Positions 1-11,733 of a stretch of DNA of 64,000 nt are shown piece after piece. The notes below the pieces were generated by a model. That model had not been told where the DNA came from. It ran no database searches and saw nothing but the letters and a program-made list of their open reading frames with translations. The stretch spans positions 1 to 64,000 of the forward strand of contig NCSJ02000207.1 in the NCBI GenBank assembly GCA_002812745.2, read 5' to 3'. Each line of letters begins with the position of its first letter. The stretch's first letter is position 1. The position numbers and the translations under genes are program-made. Source of the DNA: Scytalidium lignicola (Eukaryota > Ascomycota > Leotiomycetes).

Positions 1-402
1 CTTCCTGCGCTTGCCGCCGGCCACTCAGCGCGATGCTGACCACCGCCGTGGGTGGGAAGCGTCATCGCCTGGGGGTGCCTTCTGGACCTGGACCTCAATG
101 GGACCGTAGTCAAGTCATTGGCTTGGTCCGTATTCTTTCGTGCCTGTCCCCCTGTTGGGGTTGTGTGGGTCGCCCGTTATGTTTCTTTTCGGGCTAGATC
201 TGTCGTCGAGGGCACTGGAATAGGGTCGAGGACAACCTGCGAGCCCAGCAGGTCTGTCTCAATGCGTGTTGCGCGCGCGGTTGACAGAGCAGGTCGGCGA
301 TCTGGTGAACGTCGCATCTTTCCGGGTAGATGTAGATTGAGTTGTTCGCGATGCACTCCAGGAAGATCCACCACCGTGGTGTGCGTCTCTTTCCCTTACG
401 AA

Positions 403-416
403 GTACTGTACAGTAC
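403..416. repeat. Perfect 14-bp palindrome GTACTGTACAGTAC
   Basis: The 14 bases equal their own reverse complement. The word TACGAAGTAC followed by Y-GTAC occurs here at 397-411 and again at 1807-1821, where a 12-bp palindrome TACCGTACGGTA follows. It could be a dimeric transcription-factor site or plain low-complexity sequence. Confidence 0.5.
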
Positions 417-2003
417 GGTAGTAAATTATCAGTAATCTGCCAGCTCTTGCGCTTGGGGTTGGGGACCAGAATAGCTTTTGCGCCTCACGTCCTGGTGGTT
501 GTTGATCAGCGTCCACCACGTTTTCCCACGCTCCACTGCAATAATGCTACACCATTATAGTTGTTTACTGCTCCATACCAGAAGATGCGAGGTGCTCTAT
601 GCTGCTTGCTGCTGCTAGTGCTGTTGGTAACTGTTGTTGTACAGACTGTACTGTATTGTATCAACAGCCCCGGGATGTCATCTCACTTCACCCAACACCT
701 TGGATCCTACGGGCTCCTCCCGTTGCCGCGGGCACTGATGATGGGGCCCACTGAATGTTGGTTCTTCATGAATTTGGCTATAAACCAACAGCACCAACCC
801 ACACCAACACCAACAGACTGGAAAATAGGGGGCGCACAAAAGGTAGTCCGGGATCTCCACGCTCTGGCGCAAGTCTGGATGAGCTGGTCGAGTTCATTCG
901 TATCATCGCCAGCCAGAATTCATTTGCCCAAAAAGCACGCTGCCCGAGGGGGGGAAAAGAACCAGCCAGCGAGCCAGCGAGCCAGCCAGACCAGCTCGAC
1001 CAGCCAGACCAGCCCCCAGCATGACGGACGAGGTTCCGAAGGGGCATCTCGACCGACCAGCAGATCCTGGAGCCCTCGTGAAGACCGTGCCTTGCTCCCC
1101 CCTTGGCCTGGTTGCATCCTTGGGGGCTCGGAATCCCGGTCAGCCAGTGGTGCATCCCTGCATCACACAATCCTCCGATACAAGTATGACACCCAGGAGG
1201 CGGCAGTGGCTCATGCCAGGCCCGTTTGGATCCCAAGTCGTAAACTGGTCCACGTCCGCGGCGTCGTCGTTGCGTCGTGCGTGCCAGTCGCTCTTTCGGT
1301 CCTGGGTGCAACTGCAAAAGCCGTTGGTTATTGTTGGTTGTGTGGGCTGGAGGAGACTGGTCTTTTGCAGAGTTGGGAAAATGAGGAGCAGCAAAGAAAA
1401 GGGGAATTAGTTAGTTGGGGAAAAGGAAAGGTTCGGTGTTGGTGGTGCGACTACCCTTCAGCCAGTTACTATATTTGTGTTACGGAGAGAAGCATAATAA
1501 GAGCATCTTCGAAAACTGGCGCAGTACAAAACTCTCGTCTCTCTCAACCACAAAAGCTTCCAAGAGTCCTCTCACTTTTGCCATTATTCCAGTACCGTGC
1601 GACTTGCTACTTACCTTCCACTACTGCAAGTGCTACTTGTGCAGGCAGTGCAACTACTAGTAATCCTCTTCTTCCTCTTCTTGCTCTTGCTCTTGCTCTT
1701 GCTCTTCCTTTTCCCCGCGGCAGCATTGCACCCTGCCATCATCTTATCTCACAACTCTCGAGACAAATACAGTAACTGGGGAATTGTGTCTCGTTGCGCC
1801 TCGACGTACGAAGTACCGTACGGTATAGTACAGTACAGTCCAGTAACTCAGAAAAACCTCGCATTTATCACCACAACCACCACCAAACCCGCCACCTCAG
1901 TACCACCACCACCCCTCACCAATCCACGGTCCACCCCAACTGGCCGAACCACTGGACCGTCACCACGGATCATCATTCATCTCCTGCTCCTTCCCGTAGC
2001 TGG

Positions 2004-2061
2004 ATAAATAAATAAATAGCTAGATAGCTAGCTAGCTAGACAGACAGACAAACAGACAGAC
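2004..2061. repeat. Compound tetranucleotide microsatellite
   Basis: Successive ATAA, TAGC/TAGA and CAGA units run together without interruption. It is non-coding and likely polymorphic in length. Confidence 0.8.
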
Positions 2062-4428
2062 TTCCGGTCTCCGGTGTTAAAACCCTTTTACGTCGAACCA
2101 CCCCGCGCTCACCGGCTACGTGCTTCACTTTTGGCAGCAAGTGAACCGCACTCACGCGGTTTTGCATAACTTAGAGAATTATTCTAAAGTAATAACTTAC
2201 ACGGAGGACTGCACCAAACTTGGGGTTACGAGGCACCGGGATTCGACTACTGTTGTGGAAGGAGCGAACAGAGAGCAGAATCATTGGCACCGGTGGAAGA
2301 ATCAATTCCAGCACGAAACAGCCGGTGGTGGAGCAAATCGCCCGTTGCTTGCGACCCACCGTGGCCGACGACGACGAACATAAATCTGGGGATCAATATT
2401 TTTCTTCTTCTTTTCCTTCTTGCTCTTTGCAGTCTGGCTACGGAGGCGACCAACTCACGCGGCCTGTCACGTCTCCCCCCTTCACCACTGCCCCTCTTCT
2501 TCGCGCACCTCTTGGGTGGATTTTCGCTCGGCCAGGACCTGGGCCATTCATTGCCGCCCGCTACCCGCGTTAAGCACGACGGTTTTCTCATCCCTCCCAC
2601 CTCAAGCAAATAAGAGCTGGACCTCGCCCTCCTTCCTGGAGTCTGCTGGGTCCTGCGGCCTTTGGCTCCATCCACTCGGCGCCTGGTCCGCAGACGGCGT
2701 ACTCGAGCTTTACCCGCGCGACACGACCTTGGCAGCGAAAAGGGAGAAGGGCGTTGTGAGCGAGACAAAGAGAGACGGAGAAAGTGGGAAGCAGGTCGCA
2801 AGAGAGATCGAGAGAGAGAAAGAGAGAGAATCAGTCCCAGATTCCGTCCGGCCTGACAGCTTGGCCTGTCACCGTAACAGAACAGCGAGCAGCAGCAGCA
2901 CTGCGCCCATCCCAGAGCCTCCACGGGTTGTGCAACGACGCACAACACCAAGCCCAGGTCTGCAAATAATCAGAAACAGCTCTTGAAACTTTTGTCCACG
3001 AACGACTGCACGCATCTAGCCTTCATCCAACAACTGGATCATTCTGTCATCGATTATTCTACCCGTTTTACCCTTTGCCCTCCACCCTTCATCTTGCATC
3101 CCTCCACCATTTCACCCTTCTCACCCTTCAGCCTTCATCCTTTCACCTTGTGTCTTTTTTTCGCCACTTTGCCCAGGCCCGTGCTCCCCATCAAGAGAGA
3201 AGCAACCGCTGTTCGGGAGTCCCATGCCAGTTGTAGACGGCGCCGCCGTGCCCGCAAGTCATCCAGCAGCTGCAGCCGAGTCCCAGAGCCAGGGGCCCTT
3301 ATTCTGCCCACTAGCCCACTAGCAGAGTGCTGAGCTGGGTGCTAACAGGGACGCTACAAAACACTACGACAACGCTGCGACCTCAGCGACCCTTCAGCGA
3401 CCTTCTGCGACTTCTTGCGACTTCTGCGACAAACTACTCAGCAACCGTCGAAGCACTAGCCAACGCTAAAACGCACCGCCGAAACCGTGCAGGCCCCCAG
3501 CTAGAAAATAAAGTCTAAATTGGCCCTGCTGCCGCCGCCGTCGCCCTTGCCGGCCCCCCAGCAGGTGCACAAAATACGTATTGCCAGCAATAATTAGCAA
3601 CACCTAGCACCCACCACACCCCCCAAGCAACCAAGCAAGCAAGCAAAGCAGCACATATCCTTTTCTGAACCTGGTAAGCCAGACTTTGCCTAGGTACTTA
3701 CCACTACTATTACTATTACTCCTGCTTCCTGCTTTCTGCTTCCTGCTCCTGCTATCCCCCGTTGCCTGACGCCCGCCCATCCTCAAACCAGCAAGTCAGT
3801 TCCGTGGCAGCCTCCGAAGGCCCATCGGCACCAAACGTTCATGACCGTACTTGAACCCGTACTACCTCACCTGCCTTAAACCACCACCCTGACCTATTTT
3901 GCCATCTCTCTCTCTCTCTCTCAACTACGGACCAACGGTTGCTCGCCCTCAAAAGCCAAGCAAATTCGCTATTCCAACCGCTACAAAACCCACAACCGTC
4001 AACCAACATTTCGCCTCTCGAGCGGGCGGCATGATAGCTGACCTTCTCCAACAACCAGACACCCAACATCCAACATAACGTCCCTCCTTCGGTCCCGTTG
4101 CCAAACACACCATTGCAACTACGACGCATATCCGTGCGCCTCTGCACGTCTTGGACTGGTCTATATTAATCTGTTATACCCCATTGCGACAGCGGTTTGT
4201 TTTTCTCGCATCGGTCTCGATGGTTCTTGCCATGGCGAATAATGGGTATGTGGACTGCCCCTCCCATTTTCATATTTACACTTGAAAACACCGCAAATTG
4301 CGGAACGAAACCAAACACAACCAAAATAGCTTTAATAATGAGCAAATACTCCAATTCCTTCGCTTTCTAATCTTCTCAAAATCTCCGTCTGCCCTCTGCG
4401 CCACCTAATCCAATGGCTTTCCTTCACC

Positions 4429-5891
4429 ATGGGCCAAAAAAAAGACGCATGCAACATTTCTACTATGTGTACGTATAGGGCTGACTTTGGCATCTTTGCT
4501 TCTTCTAGAATACCTCTCCCAGCCCCTCCTCCTCTCATGAATTTAGGACCCCCGCCACCACCTACCGATTATTTCGAAAATGGAAGATTATATCATGGGT
4601 TTCGGAAGGGGAAATATATGTTCCCATGCGACGAGGTTAGCTACCAACATCTGATCTATGCGGGCCTGTTTACCGCTTTCCCTCTCCCTCTCCCTCTCTC
4701 TGGCCCCCCAACTGCGCTAATCATTCGCATTCAATATAGGCGGAGAAGGATCGAATGGATATTTTTCACAAGTTCTTTCTGGTAGCTCGGAGAGACCAAT
4801 TACATTCGACTCCCTTTATACCCAACTATGATCGAGGTCCACGAATCCTAGATTTAGGGACGGGAACTGGCATCTGGGCAATAGATATGGCCGAGTAAGC
4901 TTTTGAGAAAACTCCTGAGTCCTTCAGAGGGAGAAAAGAAGGGGGCAAAAGGGGAAAATATGGTGGCTAATTATTTTCTCTCTCTGTGTGTAGTAAATAT
5001 CCTACGGCTGAAGTTTTGGGGCTCGACCTGTCGTTAATACAGCCTGAGAAGTACGCGGTTTGGAAAGCGAAAGTCCTGCATACGAAGCATACTGATGATG
5101 GCCCCGTTAGGATTCCGCCAAATCTCACCTTCAATCAACGAGACATTGAGTCGCCCTGGCACGGCATGGATCTGGATTCCTGGGATCTGATACACGTGCG
5201 GATGCTAAACGGCAGCGTGACAAGCTGGCCGGAATTATATCAGAAAATATACAGGTATGTAGGATTCTTTTCCCCAATGTTACTCTTTTTGTTGTGGAAG
5301 ATGAAGCTTAAGAAATACGCTGCAGGCATCTAAAGCCAAGCTACGGCTGGCTTGAGCATGTTGAATTAGATATGTGGCCACGCTGTGACGATGGAACTCT
5401 TCCTGCCAACTCAGCACTGATCAATTGGGCTCGATATCTCTATGAAGCAACCAATCTTGCCTACCGACCAATGGCTTACAATACCGAAACGAGAGCAATG
5501 TTAGAGCGACAAGGATTTGTAGAGATTCAGGAACAAGTTATCAAAATCCCGATGAATCCGTGGCCTAGTGATCCGCATATGAAGGACATTGGACGATGGT
5601 ATAACCTAGGAATTACGCAGGGCTTGGAAGCACTTACGATAGGGCCATTAACGAGAATGAGCGGATGGAAGAAAGTGGATGTTGACAGAGTGGTAGCAGA
5701 TGCAAAAAGGGAGATTTGCTCAAAGAAGTACCACGTTTACTGCAATATGTACGAGTTCCCTCATTTTTGCTCTCTCTCTCTCTCCTTTCATTGGCGCTCA
5801 NGAAATTTTTNACCCTGCCTTATCTGCATGCTGACTTCGATATAGGCACATCTGGACAGCTCGCCGGCCAGCCGATCGACCAGCTCGATGA
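4429..5891 (+). CDS. laeA-like: LaeA-like SAM-dependent methyltransferase (velvet-complex type)
   Basis: Five exons fit: 4429-4635, 4740-4894, 4994-5254, 5326-5748 and 5846-5891, giving 363 aa with GT-AG introns in consistent phase. A shorter protein could start at the in-frame ATG at 4537 (327 aa). The order of motifs matches LaeA/Lae1: ENGR...FRKG and PCDE near residues 50-69, [12 protein letters not shown], then the SAM-binding motif I LDLGTGTG at about 106-113, [26 protein letters not shown] and a C-terminal HIWTARRP. LaeA works with VeA and VelB in the nucleus to control secondary-metabolite clusters and development. There is an insert of about 19 residues after the [10 protein letters not shown] segment (around KYAVWKAKV), so this may be a divergent orthologue or a paralogue. 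Two N bases (5801, 5811) lie in intron 4 and do not affect the protein. An AT-rich desert begins about 0.8 kb downstream. Confidence 0.88.
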
Positions 5892-8212
5892 AAGGTTCCC
5901 CTTTTTTTATATTAACAATTTAGCACACACATGCGACTGGCATGGCCCAATCAACCGAAATCCGAATCGGTACCAACGGATTATTTTAGCTCCACAAGAT
6001 CATGCACGACATTATCTTCTACCACACAAATCTGGTATAACGTATGCAGGGAATCAATATTTTGCATGAGAATAGTGTTTCTCGGTCAAATATTCATCCC
6101 AATTTATCCGGGCGACACTCTATAGACACCAGGTGAGGTGGGACACAAAAAAAAAAGGAGACGAGATATCGCACTTGGTGCAAATATTTCTATTGATGCA
6201 CGGTTCCGGCATGCATGCAGCTGCATCTGGCACGGGAGAAAGGAGAGCGAAAAGAAAATTCTTTGGTGGATTGGAGGTGATCAGCTAGCCAACACGCACA
6301 CCTCGCAGCATGCGGGTAGCAGGTAGGCAACAGGATAAGAGCCCCGGAGCCAGTTGGAAGAAACGTTGGACAGCGATGGAAATGCGGAACAGGCTAATGC
6401 GGCCCATGGGCGAGTACCCTTTTTACGATTGTTCGTACGGTGACGTGGATGTACTGTACTGTGGGGACGGTGGTACAGAGCAAAGCAGAGGCACAGGGTG
6501 TTGGAAGGGATTCGGCGACACTTGGGAGGCCGCACCTTACCTCTCCAGGGGGGATTAGCTGTCAAGAGCTGCTGATCTACTGCGGCGCCAAGGCACAGCT
6601 GCTTATTAGACATTTTGTTCGCTCCGATGCCTGGCAAACCCGAGGTTCTGGAATTGTAACCTTTTTGTTTTGAATTATCTTCTGGCATATTTATTTTACT
6701 AAATTTTAGGGGGAAGTTGTGGTGCAGGTGTGATTCACATTTCTTTTTCAGCAAATGTACTCTTTTAAGTTACGCATAGAATGTCACGATACCCCCTTCA
6801 TTACTAAAGCAAAATACCACCTAACTCAAATATACAAGACAATAAATTATTAATATTATAATATCCATAGATCTTCCGGAGGACGCAAGATATGTCAGCA
6901 GTTATCAATCTATCATATGTCATGACGTGGACATGAGTGAAGCAAATGGATATTATCATATTCGCCCCCATCGTCGTAGCATTTCCAATTAAAACCGATT
7001 CATTACAAAAACACACCCCTCATATACGGATCACTTCCCAATTTTATTAGTTTAGACAAAGGAAAGAAGGGGAAAAAAAGGAAAAGGAGGGAAAAAATAA
7101 TAACTTTTTCAGCCCCAGGAAACCCAATATAGTGGTACCGAATCCTGCAAATGCGAGCCGTCGCGCGCGCGCCGCCTTGTTGCCGGCCGTGTCCGCTCTG
7201 CTTTCTGTTTCCACCTTTTCCCCGGGGAAGCTCTGTTCCGGGAGACGCGGGATAATTTTTCTTTTTTCCCTTTTTCTTGCTCTCTCTACCTTTCTCTGCC
7301 TCCTCTTTTTAAATGGATTTTTTCTCCTTCTTCAGCGATTTGGTTTCTTTGCTTTTTTTTTTGGTTATATGCTACTACTGTATGTAGTAGTGTTTAGAAA
7401 TTTATTAGAAAGGTGCTGTAACAATCAGTGGGTTTTATTTTAGGTTTCGAGTTTCAANTTTTTTTTCGGAGAAGGTGGATGATGTTTTATTTTATAATGC
7501 GATGCTGAAATTTTGGTTTTGATTTTGGCTTTTACACTTGAGAGTTTGTTATTGTGTTATTTTGTGCCAGTATGAGAAAGTAAGGAAATGAGGTAAGGAA
7601 TGGAGGAGTGAAGAAAAGAAGAAGGATTGATTATGAGACATACGAGGGGAATCACTAAATTGGGCGCTAATTAAATGTGATGAATGCAAGAGCAAAGGAA
7701 GGAGGTGATTGGATATGATTGTATGATGTGTTAATTTCTTTTTTCCCCTAAGGCTATTAATGGATGTTTGTTGGTGTTAGTTTCATTCTTTTTCTATTTG
7801 CTTTGTTGATATTGATGCATTTCTGAGGTAGGAGTTCTACCTGGGGATGCATTGATGTTGATAGTGAATTTTGATCGTATTTCTACAGACTATAAATCTT
7901 CACTTTCTTTTGGCTGGTAGAAATTTGGATGAATTGTTGTATAGTTAAGAGGTTATAGGCTATTTCAGGCTTTGTATTCTATATTTCNTTTTTTCTTTCT
8001 GAAAAATCCTGATCTAATGAATAGGTAGCCGGATTTGTGTGAATATGCTTAGTTGCATAAGGACTAGAGTTGTGTGCAGGAATTTCTTTACATCTGACTA
8101 TTTTATATTTTAATGCCACAACTGCTTATGTTTGGATACCATGAAGAAAGACCTAGATATGTATTGTCCAGGAAGTCAGGAAAGGTTAGTGTTGCGAGGC
8201 TTCTGAGAGAGT

Positions 8213-9313
8213 ATGGTTATTACTTCTTCGTATAAATTTCATGCTCCAAGCGTAACAAGTTTTGCTGCCAATTACTCAGGTTCAAGAGAAGCTGATTTAA
8301 CTGCCCAGTACCCATTTGATGCTGTGACAAAGGAATGGAGAGACCTTGCAGAAAATGATACTACTTTTACTGCTCCATTTGGAGCCCGCTTTTTTCGAAA
8401 TACATTCAGATACTGAGAATTGACAGTGACAAAGAGAATGGTAGCAAAGGTCTATCAACGAGAATCTAAGGGCCTCTTGACAACAACTGGTCTTTGCTAA
8501 CACCGTTGATAATAATCTAGCAGACATGGAGCTTCTCATCGTTCAGAACACGGTTGGCATGTCAAATCTATGGCTACGTGTACGTTCACTTTATGTCTCT
8601 GATTTGTGGTCAGTGAATAGCACACCCTAAATATTTCCCGCCACGTAGAAGCTGGACTCATCAGGATAGTAATTATTTATCGTTGACTAGACAACATTTT
8701 TATTCCATTACATATGTTGTCTAGAGTTTCATGCTAAAAGGAATCCAGGAGCTACACAGTTGGCTGAAATATATTACCACAATTGTAGCGGCAGAAAACA
8801 AGAAGTGGGACGCTGAGAGGATGGCAACCACGCTGATAACTGGAGCAACCATCACCAATCATGACGTCTACCAATTACTACTTAGTAGTGGTTGAAATCC
8901 CGTGGAGAAAGACCCCAGAGTAACATATGAGAAGATCTTGATCGCTATTCCGTGAGTTTTGGAAGACAAATTGGTTGCTACAATAAGAGAACTATAACAT
9001 ATTCAGCGTCAAAATTTTGACTCTTTTACGAACTTCCACGAACGATTACAACGGCTCGAAAAACATCTACCAGATGACACGGTTGTACTTCTTGCGCTTT
9101 CTTCCATAAAATATCTATTCTTCTACCGGTGTGGCATCTGAGAATAAAATCGACAATGTAAAGGAAAATGACAGCGATAGCTCTCAAAGGGATAACTTAA
9201 GGAATATGATTGAAGTAATTGTTAAAATCTTGAATTACGGTGCCGAAAGTCACGATTATCTCTCTAAAAGGCTGTGTGTTCTTCGAGTTCTCTTGAAATT
9301 TACTGAAATATAA
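8213..9313 (+). pseudogene. Decayed coding relic, possibly transposon gag-like
   Basis: Protein-like text runs along the + strand but switches frame and is broken by stops. An open stretch at 8213-8413 is followed by a Gln-rich segment with several TGA/TAG codons (to about 8630). The frame of 8761 then reads about 120 codons with three internal stops, ending in a segment like RLQRLEKHLPDDTVVLLAL. After a one-base frame change the frame of 9131 continues for 60 codons (SENKIDNVKENDSD). Acidic, Lys-rich, helix-like composition and the lack of motifs leave its identity open: it could be retroelement gag or a dead host gene. Many stops are C-to-T derivable (CGA, CAA, CAG or TGG contexts), as expected from RIP. 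Confidence 0.35.
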
Positions 9314-11586
9314 GTTCTCAGCCCCTGGTAGTATAGAAGAATGATAAATGGTGTTTTCAATGGCATTTATATTGCCGAGTTACAGTTGGAAGTATGAAGG
9401 GAATTCGAGGCAAATTTGTGAAGTGAATGTGAGATATTTCAAGGTATCAAGATTCTCTGAATTGAATCCGTGGAAAAGCATGTACATTCCGTCATGCCTC
9501 GTTATAGTAAAACAAAAGCTTTTTATTTCAACCAGAAAATATTCATGATCATGAATGGCATTATCAAGACTTACCGGTCTTGTATAAGCTCTTATTTTCT
9601 TAGAGTAATCATAATCTAGTAAATCATCTCCCCACTGCTTGCATGTAGAATTGTGGTCCTGACTTCTTTGTGGCTGTTGGCTTGACTTCTATTGTGTCTT
9701 GAAGCCCTGCAAAGCTCCTAGGTGCTTTATATGGCCCCTGTATTGGCTAGATCGAGCTTCATTGTAAGTCTAATTAGAAAGATATGGTTTGAGGTATTGA
9801 TTGCCTACTCATCTTTGTTGTAGGTCGATGCTATGTGTCTGGAGTAGCTTCGTATATTGTCTTTGAAAATAGTATTCGGATGCTAGACTTCCTTCGTGGG
9901 GACTAGGAGACATTCTTTTGCGCTTGTTTCACACACTGGTAGTCTAAGCTCATTGATGCTTTGCGGGTGTAGATATAGATAAATGTATGTATAAGCAGGT
10001 GTGATCACCTGTAAACTTGCTGGATTTGTCTGTAATGTTTAGGATCATTACTTAAACATGGAATCGGAAAAAGCACAAATAGGAGGATTGGGGGAATTTC
10101 GCCATCAAGTCGATTATTCCGTAGAATACCGTAGTCATAATCCACAATTACCTGGTAAGGAAGAACATCTTTTCCTATTTCAATTTGGCAACCCATACAT
10201 TCTGGATAGTTAGGTATTCAAAGATCAGTCACCCAGGATTTATGGGACTCTCAATATTGGATAAAGTTTTGCCAGCTCGATCTCATGATAATATAAGGCA
10301 AATGATTGAGATAATGTATATTTTTATAGAGGAAAATTCCATGTGGTTTGAATCACAAAGGCTCCTAAACGAAAATTGGTGAATTAAGTCAATTGAATAT
10401 TCCTTCAACGTGCATTCTTTTGTCATGCACATGCCCAGACTAAAAGATCTTGGATTATTTGAATATAATGTATATATAGGTTCTTCTAATCCCTTGAGAC
10501 AACCATCATTTAAATACAACTAACTTAAATATTCTCAATCTAGATTTCAAAAGCATCTCCCTAGTGTCCTAAGGGTTCTACAACTTGAACCTCTTACCAC
10601 TGAGCTTGTTACAATGATCTAAATTTAATGGATTTCTTAGAATTTCTCCTTCCACGAGTAAGTACTCCTACCACTCCCGACCTCTGTCCCTCATTATTCC
10701 ATTAAACATATTCCGGTGATTTAACTTATACCATCATCACCCTATGCATGTAAATATACATATTATCATGACTTTACTTTATCCTTTATCATTTTGCTCA
10801 GACATGACAACTACTAACTTTTGATATGCTAGAACTATTTAACTTATAGCACGAGAAAACTAGTCAAGACGAAAGAGAAAAGAAATAACAGAGCTATAAC
10901 CAAAAATTCAATAGCAATAGAATAAAAGGAGGTTGCTGGAGCGAGGCAAGAATGACGAAATAACTTACCAAGCGAGAATAAAATAGCTCTTCAAGAAGTC
11001 CTTACTTCTTCTTATCCACCTTGGAAAATAAAACACAGCTAAACAAGATTCTTCAAGTCTCGAGGTATCGCAACTTCCATATATATCACACCATGGTAAT
11101 GGAATGGAACCTAAAGACTAGCCACTTGATATAAATGTCAAGATGGTCTTTTAGAAGGAGGCAGTCAGCATCTTGGTGGTAAGGCTCAAAACCATAACGG
11201 TGAATGTATCAACCCCATAAATGATGCCAATTTCACATATTTGGAGTGAGGCCTCTAAAAAAGCTTTGTCACAAACTTGAAACGCGTGTAACACTATATC
11301 AGGATCGGTTGTTCCTCATGCTGGATTGTCACGCCGATATTTCTGGTGAGAAGGTTCAAGGAAGCAACAAATCATTTTCGAGGCTGCTAAGGATGAGCCT
11401 TCACAGCCATAGTTTGAGAAATGATTAACAGCGAGATGTGCGACTGAGTATCTCTCTTTTGTAAACAAATCCACTAGACTTCACCCTCACAACTACCACC
11501 CAACTCTCACCACCCACATTGAACTAGCAGCACTACAACTATCACCACAGCTCCAAGATTTCGAAGAAACGGTGTCTTGCATCAAG

Positions 11587-11733
11587 ATGTCGACCAGCTA
11601 GCAATAACGGCAGCAGAACCATCACCACCAACAGGAGCTGCAGCAGAAGCTGCAGCAGCAGCAGTTCCATCGTTCGATAGTAATGCAAGGAATGACAATA
11701 AAAATGAATATGATAGCACATAACAAGCAATAA
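11587..11733 (+). pseudogene. Gln-rich ORF start with two internal stops (RIP-like relic)
   Basis: An ATG at 11587 begins a 48-codon frame made largely of CAG/CAA (Gln) and CAC/CAT (His) codons. TAG at 11599 and TAA at 11605 stand where CAG and CAA would suit the pattern. Upstream (11460-11586) is a CA- and CT-rich leader resembling a fungal 5' UTR. It is probably the dead 5' end of a gene or retroelement. The protein is not recognised. Confidence 0.3.

Larger units (their letters stand above)
1..4428. other. Gene-poor GC-rich and pyrimidine-rich region upstream of the LaeA-like gene
   Basis: No ORF here has domain content or a convincing exon structure. The + strand carries many pyrimidine tracts (around 2400-2440, 3060-3180 and 3905-3922), as is usual for fungal promoters and 5' leaders. 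It also has GTAC-type palindromes at 403-416 and 1814-1825 and a compound tetranucleotide repeat at 2004-2061. The last kilobase is rich in CAAC/CCAAC-like leader sequence, so part of it may be promoter and 5' UTR of the gene starting near 4429. The longest ORF (561-1775, +) is treated as spurious. Confidence 0.5.

Noticed and set aside
561..1775. 404-codon ORF on the + strand
   Set aside because: It begins with a low-complexity Leu/Val stretch, runs through simple repeats (Pro/Thr, Gln/Ser, Leu/Ala) and has no domain. GC-rich DNA stays open in several frames here, including a 179-codon ORF on the opposite strand.
2247..2951. 234-codon ORF on the - strand
   Set aside because: Arg/Ser low-complexity text from purine-rich DNA; overlapping ORFs exist in other frames and no family is recognisable.
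7132..7443. Hydrophobic ORF rich in Leu and Phe
   Set aside because: Hydrophobicity comes from T-rich tracts; there is no start context, and it lies in the AT-rich desert.
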